Positions 57,001 to 64,000 of a stretch of 64,000 nucleotides of DNA are shown piece after piece (positions within the stretch are counted from its first letter, which is position 1; each line of letters begins with the position of its first letter). The position numbers and the translations under genes were made by a program. The DNA comes from Trebouxia sp. TZW2008. Its lineage: Eukaryota; Chlorophyta; Trebouxiophyceae; Trebouxiales; Trebouxiaceae. The notes under the pieces were generated by a model. It was not told the origin of the DNA. It made no database searches and worked only from the letters and a program-made list of their open reading frames with translations. The stretch lies in the NCBI GenBank assembly GCA_002118135.1, contig BDIU01000015.1, positions 182,168-246,167 of the forward strand, in the 5' to 3' direction.

Positions 57001-60000
57001 TGAATTGCATATGCGGTATGAAGCTGAATGAACAGCACTACGGCACAGTCTGACAGGAGTATGTATTGGCTGAGATGCTGCCAGTATCAGCACTTAGGAC
57101 TTGTGCCCATGCTCTGCATGCACACAACTGATACACTTTCACATGTCGCGGCAACCAAATGGGATATGATGCTGACCTTGCCCAAAGTGATCATCTGGTA
57201 GTGCAGCTCATACAGGCTGCCAGCGTCAAAGGACGCCAGGCGTGAGTGCAGGTACTTATGCACCTCCAGCTCTGGAGCATACTTGTCCACCTGCGTCAAC
57301 ATGACATACGTAACAATAGAGCTATCATTACCTTCAATGACCCAGCTGACGGCTGATATAAGTCTGTCCCAGGGACAAAACGGCAAGAAAAGGCAGACCG
57401 GAAAAGCGGAGAAGGCAGAAAGGAAAAAGTACAGCAGATTGTTTTCTCAAACGGCTGGCTGCACTGAAGACTTTCCACAAAATCAGAAATGTACATCATG
57501 GAGCTGGTGACTCACCTCAAACGCTGACTCAACATCCAGGGGAATCCAACCCAGGCGACTACATATACGGCCCACATTGACATCCACAGGAAACTCACGC
57601 ATGCGCAGGCACAGCAACATGATGCACGCCACACTCTTGCGCCCCAAGCCTGAAACACAGCATCAACGTCAGCAATGAATGATCACTGCATATCAGAGTC
57701 AAATCAAGAATCTTGCGCAACTCTGATGTATAAGTATGTTTCAGGTACATGTGTACTGTAACTGTTCATACATGTACTGCTGGGGCAGTCCTGTCTTGAA
57801 GTTATCCAAGCATCATGTCAGACCTGTGTCAGGGCTTGGAAGGCCAGAGTGCACGAAACTTCAGCACCTCTCAATTATCTGCTGACAGCTAGATTCTTGA
57901 GTCCAAAAGCAGTGTTCAACAGTTGTGAACTGGGCATGCCCATTGCTCACACAGCTGCTGCAGTGATACACAAGGATGGAAACTTGCTGTCAGTAGCTGT
58001 ACCTTCCACACTCATCAGGAAGGCAGAGGCGACCTCTGGTGGTGCCTGTCGCAGCCAGTCCAAACTCAGCCTCCCATTAGGCCTGATGATAGCACCATGT
58101 AAGCTTGCATTGTCCTGCAATACTACATGATGCTTGCTGTCGCGCTGCTGTGCTGTATGCTGTACTGTGCATTGTACTGCTGATGTTTGGTTCTGTCTGG
58201 GGATGTGCATTTGCACTGCAGCAGGCTCAGCAGCAGGGTCAGCAGCAGCAGCGGCAGCAGCTTCATGCTTGTCAGACACCATCTGAGCTTCACTGCTTGG
58301 CAGTTGTGTTGTCCCAGACTGCCCTGCTGATTTGACCAGCTGGTCAGCCAAATCTGCTACATGAACATGCTCCACACCGCAAAAATGCCTAGCTGTTTGC
58401 AGCTGCTGCGGTCTCCCTGCCTGCTCCTGCATGCTTGCCTGAAATGGTGGTGACTGCCATTGTTGGTTCCTCAAGTGGTTAGTCTGGTCTGCAACGCTGC
58501 TGCAGTCATCAGAAGCAGCTTGACAGATATCTGGCCGATCCACTGCCTGCTCTGGCGTCTGCAACATCACTGCCTCACTGTGCTGCCAATCTACAGCGAC
58601 CTGCTGAGCTTCAGGTGACCATCCTCTGTCACTAGCAAGCTCACTGGAATGCTGCAGCTGCCTGTGGCTCGTGACTCCTGTTGCTCCATGAAGCATGTGG
58701 TCATGACTTGTAGCCATGCTGTCAGTTGGCTCAAGCCGCAGTTGCTGTGTCTTGCTCTGGGCTTGGCTTACTGACACGACTATTGTTGCATCAGGCATTG
58801 AGTGATTGTGACTCTCAGTCATGCTGGCATTCAAATTCAGCGGAGTGTCACAGGGCAGCATTGGATTTACACAGGTCATGTCTGCTGTATCAGGTGTGTG
58901 AGGGTTGGGTACATCCATGCTGTCTTGGAAGTCGGCAAGGTTAAGCTGATGTGATGGACTCAAATCCAATGGCTTATCAAAGGGCGGGGTTGGCTGTTCA
59001 TGGGTGATGTCTGCAGTAGGAGGTGTGTGAGAGGTGGTCACATCCATGCTGTCTGGCGGAGCAGCAAGGATGTGGTGATGTGATGAGGAGTGTGCAGCTG
59101 AGGCCTCACAATGAAGCCTGTTCAGAAAGGCCTGCATCACCACACGTTCTACTGATGCAACAGTGGGTGAGGTCTAGCCGTGCAGCAGCATGTGAAAGCT
59201 TGTGATCAGGCATTCAGTTGCACCCCTGAGTGAGGTGACAATGAAAAGGTCGTACAGCAGGGTTGTATCAAGTTCAAGTGGTAAAGCTGTATGCTGGTGT
59301 GTTCAAGCAATGCATCCAAGACAGAACACACTCCCATGTGTACGCCATTCAACATCATACGGCAATCAATCAATCTGATGTCAATGCTACATGCAGCCTG
59401 ACACATGTTTTCACAACCTCAGGCGTAAAATTTGCACATTGCGATGGCAAATCTTGCACAACCAAAAGGACAACAGCCAAGAAAGACACATCACATACCT
59501 GTATGCTGTCTGCCAAGCGATTGTGCATGCCTCTGCATTGTATTGCTTCAGCTACCTGCGCTGCATACAGGCTCAGTCTGCGTTGACATGTCCAGAACAG
59601 AGCTGACGTGCGCAGGCTCAATTCCTGTATTGCCTGTAATCTGAAACATTTCCAGCCAGCATGAGCACAGAAAACCGCACACAGCCAGTGACAAGCTTCC
59701 ACCAACAAGCTTCAGCAGGGAGGAAGACAGTGAGTGCTAGAACAGATCGTGAAGCTGTCGCAAAGCTGATGCAGCTGGACACAGAGACAGCAATGATGAC
59801 ACATGTGCAGCAACGTGGACATGATGCGTTGTCAAAAGCTTTGCAAACATAGCTTTTGCATCCAACAGCAAGGATCGCTCTCTAAACCAATCAACCAATC
59901 AGTCAGCCAATCAGATGTGTTTACTGTGGTAGGGACTCTGCAGGGCTCACACAGACAATGAACGCATTCTGGCATGGTCACCTTTGCAGGCTTGGCTAGT

Positions 60001-63000
60001 CTGACGGCCTCCCAATTAACTGTATCACTATAGTCAACCCAACCATCATCTGCCACCACTGCCACCTTGCCTGAAGCACCACAGGGAAGTCAGTAGGTAC
60101 AGCATGAGGAGCAATAAGGTTGAGAGAAATCGCATGAGAAAGAAGACTGAATGTATAGATCTGCTGACAAGAGTGACTGTACATGTCATCAAACGACAAG
60201 GCAAGGTTTGTGTAAAGTGAGTAGTCATCCCAGCCATTGTCTGCCACCACTGCCACCTTGCCTAAGTGACACAGCGTAGGCCTATGCAATTTTGACATCT
60301 GCTATGGTCATGTTGAAAGGGCAAGGAACCTGGGCAGAATGCATCCTTGACAGTTTTCAAAGCAATCCTGTGGCAATGAGCTGTGAGACGTCTTCACCCA
60401 GGTGATCAAATGAGCCTTGCAATGCTTACACAAAAGATTTTGCAAGCTACAATGGCACACGGAATCCCATGTCAGCCTAAAGCTGAGCTTTTGGCGCCAC
60501 AAACGCTTGCAGCTTGTTGTTTGCTTTGAATTGCTGACCAGGTGCTTGCTTTATGCATTGAGACAGTACAGGTAGAAAATGCTGACGCATTCATGATCAG
60601 ACAAGGCAAAATGTCGACAAAATGAAGACGGCAAGTGGAAATGCTGGTTGGTCCTGTTGTTTGCCTTGAATTGCTGACCAGGTGCTTGCTTTATGCGTTG
60701 AGACAGTACAAGTAGAAAATACTGACGCGTCCGAACACGGAAAAATGTCGACAGAGTCAAGACTGCAAACAGAAGTGCAAAAGTTCAAAGTCGCACGGGC
60801 AGGGTTTGAACCCGGGTCAGCCGACTCGGCTAGAAAGAGTGATTGTTTGTTGAATTGCTAGTGCGCCGGTCGGACTAGTCCATTACGCATATATATAGGC
60901 TCAAGTCGTAAAGCCCTGCCTTACAGGCTCAGCTGACACCAGAGAACACGCAGTGCAGCGGCAAAGGGCTCTGCTCAGGTGCTCAGCGACCAGGACAGGC
61001 ACTACACCATGCAGTTTGGTGCACATTGGCATCAGTTTGGTGACGAGTCACTGTACAGCTACCCTCTGTAGCAAAAGAAACAATGGCCTGCATGTTATGC
61101 ACTCACATTCTGTGTGACGCCTGATGCTCTGCCGAGCCAGAAGCTGCGCATCATTCAAATATCTGGAGGAGAGAACTTTTCTGACGTCAGCTCGCGTTTC
61201 TGCACCAGCAACCTCAGCAAACAACTTATAGTGCAAGGAAGTTCTACAGGTTTAGCTCTGCAGAGTACATGATCCCCAAGCACAGAGGGCTTGATCAATG
61301 ACTGTACGCACAGAGGACAATTGAGAATGCACATGCTTTGCAGGGCGCCAAAAGTGCTGTTATCACAAGCTTGCCTTTTATGAACGCTTTCAGATGAAGT
61401 GTCTTGATTTCGTCATGCAAAAAGAGTGTGGACAAGCCACACGCAACTGCAACAATATGATTGGAATGCACTATTGTCTTGAGCATATGCAATGGCAGGT
61501 TGCACATGTGATTTCTAGCAGACTAAGCAACCATGCTATTATTGTAGTCATTGTCGTGTCTGTTTGCTTTGTTACGTTCCTCGTAGTCGGTACTTACTTG
61601 AGCTGCACAACTAAACAGTACATTGCACCACATGCTGTTTAGGCAGAGTATGCCATGTGCCAACAGAAGTCAAGGCAGTCAACCAGACACATTCCTGAAT
61701 GGTCTGAATACAGTATCTGTATGACTGGCAACGTACTATTTTGTTGACCTCTGTACATTGCTGCCAGTGCTTGTGACAACTGCTTTATTTGTCTTCGTTC
61801 ATCGTAGTCAGTGTTGGTGAGTGGACGGATTACAAGTGAGCGAAGCGTCAGCGTTCCATAAACATGATATGTGGGTACTGATTCAGCAACGTGGCGTTGT
61901 GCTCACATGCAAGCCGCCAAGTAACGGATGCTCACAAGAAACATGGGGACAACGAATCGAGGAGTACAGTCTGTAATGTACAGACAAAACCAAAACCGAA
62001 ATTAGCAGGAAGAGGACAAAAAAGCAAAAATCGCATGTGTAGGTTTGAACCCGGGTCTCCGAGCTGCAGCCAAGGCCGTGTCGGAGAAACTTAGCAGCTT
62101 ATTTAGCGTGAGAGGGGGTGCTAATGCGACGCAACTAAGCCAAATTCTGGGTAATATATTGCAGAGACCTGCCTCATGACCTGTGAGAAAACTGCCAGAT
62201 TCAGAGGCAGCTTTCGGATAACAAAGCTGCATGACCCTTCTTGCCCAGAAGCAGGCCTCATGCTGCGCGCGCTGCGGATGCATGAACTCTGATTTTGCCA
62301 ATGATGTGTTGATGTATGTTTTCCGCTGTCTCTCATCAGGTCATGCATCAGCATGTGACATTTACCTGCGCAGACTTCTGAAGTCTCCTCTGTAGGAAGT
62401 CTTGCACCACTTGAAGCTGCTGCACAGGAGCCCTGTGATAGCTGTGTTCTCATCAGATCATGCACCGGCATGTGACATGTACCTGCGCAGACTTCTGAAG
62501 TCTCCTCTGTAGGAGGCCTTGCATCAGTTGAGGCTGCTGCAGCTCCACAGGAGCCCCACCCCGCTGCCTTCACAGCCACAGGCTTAGCAGGAAACACCGC
62601 TGCCAGGGTCATGTAGGCTTTGCTTGACAGCTGGTCAGCCACGTTCTGTGTGAGAAAAGTGCCAATGACTGAATCCAGCACAGAGCCGCCCCAGGGCCTT
62701 CTGAAGCTCCTGTCCCCCAAGACACCCCTGCAGCAATGATCAAGGCATTTTCAGCTCTCCCTGCAATCATACTAGTGTGGACAACTGTGACCTGAGCCAG
62801 CATTGGTGCTCGGTGAGTTGTGCCCCAGATCTATCTCAACAGGGCTTGTTCTTGGCAGATGTGTGATGTCTCATCCTGCAAGCAGCTTGCAGAGGTTACT
62901 TGGGCATGAGAGTATTGAAAGCAATACCACGCACATTTATACGCCACAGAATCTCGCACAAAGTACAGTCATTGCTGCTGAGGCTGCTGCATCTGTATCA

Positions 63001-63877
63001 AGCAGCTTGCTGTATGGGTATTTGACTGTTATCCATCATCTCTGCCTGCTTTTTTCCACATGGCATCCCAGCAGGATATGGTCATGCGGTAGTCATGAGC
63101 TAGCTTGTGCGTACTACAAGCACTCCCAAGAGTGGGGCTTGACAGATTCATGGGCAGGTTGTCAATCATTGATTGATCGATCGATTGATGGATTTGACAA
63201 CTGTGCCAAAGGGCAGGTTGTCAATGTCAATGCCATTTTTGATAAGTTGCCAGACACACTTGTGTCTATTCCACACTCTTACCAGAACAGCAGCACACAT
63301 GCAATGACAGCCGGCATGCATTCACTGCGAACGCAAAATGACTTGCATAGCAATGGCCTGAAGACTCATTGATCCGTGTATGTGATCCTGCCCAAAGAAA
63401 CTGTATTGCTTTTCTTCTCCCTTTTCTTGTTCTTATCGTGCCACAGGAGAAGATATGTGCCTTCCTCTTGACCACAAGTTGCTGACTTATCAGATTTGGC
63501 AAGCGCAGGAGCATCTGTCTTACCTAGCCTGGGACATAAATTGAGCAATGCGGTGTGTCCATAACAGCCTCTCATTCATGCCGTAGGGAATCATTGTCAA
63601 GCTGCCCTCCTTCAGTATGCGAGCTCTTCTGACTGCAACAACACAGCACAGCTGATCAACTATGCTCACGAAACACACGACAGGTCATCAAACATAATCA
63701 GTAGCACGCTGCTTTGACAGCATGAAACACACCTGTTGATGGAATACACTCAGTCCTCAAGGGAATGTGCTGCATATGTGGCAGGCAGTCTGTGTTGGAT
63801 GCAGAACATAAGAAGGAAAAAGTCCTGGTGGCCTCATTGAGCAAGTCCAAGCAGTGTAATGCAGGCAATGCTTCAGG
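51080..63877 (-). CDS. DME-like: DEMETER-like 5-methylcytosine DNA glycosylase with J domain and CXXC zinc motif (5' end incomplete), at least 1642 aa
   Basis: Removes 5-methylcytosine from nuclear DNA by base excision. Exons: 63877-63733, 63632-63524, 62727-62483, 62419-62366, 61199-61107, 60070-59982, 59555-59499, 59131-58003, 57649-57516, 57290-57177, 56412-56296, 55649-54946, 54503-54353, 53856-52930, 52489-52339 and 51789-51080; total 4929 nt in phase. Glycosylase blocks: GGSVLDSVIGTFLTQNVADQ, NWEAVRLA, AIQCRGMHNRLADSIQ, the helix-hairpin-helix GLGRKSVACIMLL with its catalytic Lys, and FPVDVNVGRICSRLGW with the catalytic Asp. An Fe-S site Cx6Cx2Cx5C (CSKVSPNCGACPMQATC) follows. Then come a J domain (MRELSMVVHPDKCKL, AFATLQQAYSIL), the DEMETER RRM-like part (GTFFQVNEVF, HRSVYSGTQAASICRGM), KAAPLDPS repeats and the CXXC half-unit CGVCQTCMKPALKKAC. 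An insert of about 350 residues splits the glycosylase. The start lies upstream, possibly off-window. Confidence 0.92.
51525..51715 (-). repeat. Coding minisatellite KKTKAAPLDPS in the DEMETER-like gene
   Basis: Four diverged units of about 45-60 bp encode variants of PRPKKTKAAPLDPSGG, just before the CXXC motif. The Lys/Pro/Ala-rich composition suggests a flexible DNA-contacting linker. Confidence 0.85.
51720..51919 (-). repeat. Twin copies of the last-exon acceptor, DEMETER-like gene
   Basis: GCTGCAGG(G/T)ATG(T/C)C followed by about 65 bp is present twice, at 51919-51845 and 51793-51720. The copies encode MSATLPVWMLPPAP and MPAALPAWMLPPVP. Both acceptors have the phase required after exon N, and the frame is open through both. 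Confidence 0.88.
52205..52400 (-). repeat. Duplicated end of the RRM-like exon, DEMETER-like gene
   Basis: The exon end encoding FNQAFTCVRAYNSLT plus its GTGCGC donor (52395-52335) is repeated 119 bp downstream as FNQTFIRVRACNSLT with a GTGCTT donor (52275-52212). Confidence 0.9.
60020..60265 (-). repeat. Copy of an exon 5' part upstream of its acceptor, DEMETER-like gene
   Basis: The acceptor and start of exon 60070-59982 (AGGCAAGGTGGCAGTGGTGG...) recur about 188 bp upstream at 60258-60210 as AGGCAAGGTGGCAGTGGTGG..., encoding VAVVADNGWDDYS versus VAVVADDGWVDYS. Confidence 0.88.
60517..60790 (-). repeat. 139-bp direct repeat, two diverged units
   Basis: The segments starting GTTGTTTGCTTTGAATTGC (60517) and GTTGTTTGCCTTGAATTGC (60656) run for about 130 bp with scattered changes. 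They share ACCAGGTGCTTGCTTTATGC and TTGAGACAGTACA. They directly abut the tRNA-like element at 60791. Confidence 0.9.
60791..60868 (-). other. tRNA-like element with B-box (GGTTCAAACCC)
   Basis: On the minus strand, GACCCGGGTTCAAACCCTGC followed by CCGTGCGA resembles a tRNA T-arm and 3' acceptor strand with a consensus pol III B box. Upstream, AGCCGAGTCGGCT forms a hairpin and CGCAC could pair with GTGCG. A full cloverleaf with D arm and anticodon is not seen, so this is not called a tRNA gene. It may be a tRNA relic or the head of a SINE. Confidence 0.5.
62031..62090 (-). other. Second tRNA-like element with B-box (GGTTCAAACCT)
   Basis: On the minus strand a stem TCTCCGA...TCGGAGA is followed by CCCGGGTTCAAACCTACACATGCGA. 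This is the same arrangement as the element at 60791 (hairpin, CCGGGTTCAAACC, then TGCGA). The T-stem is poorly paired, so a functional tRNA is unlikely. Confidence 0.45.
62350..62560 (-). repeat. Duplicated exon segment giving a phase 1-1 mini-exon, DEMETER-like gene
   Basis: About 100 bp containing the exon end ACAGAGGAGACTTCAGAAGT plus CTGCGCAG and donor (GTACAT) recurs 117 bp downstream with a GTAAAT donor. The copy also has an acceptor (CTGTGCAG). It makes a 54-nt exon, 62419-62366, that begins and ends in phase 1 and would add PTEETSEVCA a second time. Confidence 0.85.
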
Positions 63878-64000
63878 CTGAGTCAAGGTGAAAGCAGGCA
63901 AAATGTGCAATACAGCTGAAACAAGTCTGAAGTTCCTCTAGTTCGCAACTGCAAGAAATGCATTGAGTCAAGGCACGGGTGGTGCATGCGACCAGATCCT

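Noticed and set aside
57947..59143. The 398-residue open frame as an independent gene
   Set aside because: Its two ends encode adjacent conserved parts of the DEMETER glycosylase and match the flanking splice phases, so it is an internal exon.
60791..60890. A functional tRNA gene
   Set aside because: T-arm and 3' acceptor strand are tRNA-like, but no matching 5' acceptor strand, D arm or anticodon loop could be built, and one T-stem pair fails.

Overview
This is nuclear DNA from a eukaryote, most probably a green alga of the trebouxiophyte type (inference). The reasons are a base composition near 50% GC, short exons joined across GT-AG introns whose phases agree, no operons, and a gene set typical of the green lineage: a multi-AP2 transcription factor, a plant-type phosphatidylglycerophosphate synthase, a DEMETER-type 5-methylcytosine DNA glycosylase and malonyl-CoA decarboxylase. 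I rebuilt exon structures by hand. In every model given with full exon coordinates the phases match and the coding length is a multiple of three.

Layout, left to right: a small Cys-rich protein (+, 604-1259); malonyl-CoA decarboxylase (-, 1824-6494); an unrecognised, possibly frameshifted gene (-, 6912-7952); a three-AP2-domain, Gln-rich transcription factor (+, 8755-17448); plastid-type PGP synthase (-, 18653-20817); a VOC/glyoxalase-like protein (+, 21008-21743); an NAD(P)-binding SDR-like protein (-, 22772-24594); the ribosome-biogenesis factor ESF2/ABT1 (+, 24817-26586); the replication factor MCM10 (-, 27563-33408); a large protein with repeated RPxSA motifs resembling flagella-associated proteins (+, 33793-43172); a short BTB/T1-domain protein (-, 43740-44105); an ABHD17-type serine hydrolase (-, 44595-47351); a protein with a C-terminal GIY-YIG-like domain and 54-bp coding repeats (+, 47910-50628); and a DEMETER-like DNA glycosylase (-, from 63877 or beyond down to 51080) that also carries a J domain and a CXXC-type zinc motif. 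Neighbours are mostly divergent, sharing short promoter gaps, or convergent. They are unrelated in function, as expected for a nuclear genome.

The strongest unexplained pattern is a recurring one. Many introns hold diverged partial copies of the neighbouring exon end together with its splice junction. At least fifteen cases occur in six of the genes. Some are decoy donors or acceptors, and some form phase-compatible duplicate exons. Other structure includes a dispersed repeat family at three sites, two tRNA-like B-box elements and a 139-bp direct repeat inside DEMETER introns, and a near-perfect 80-bp hairpin inside an intron.
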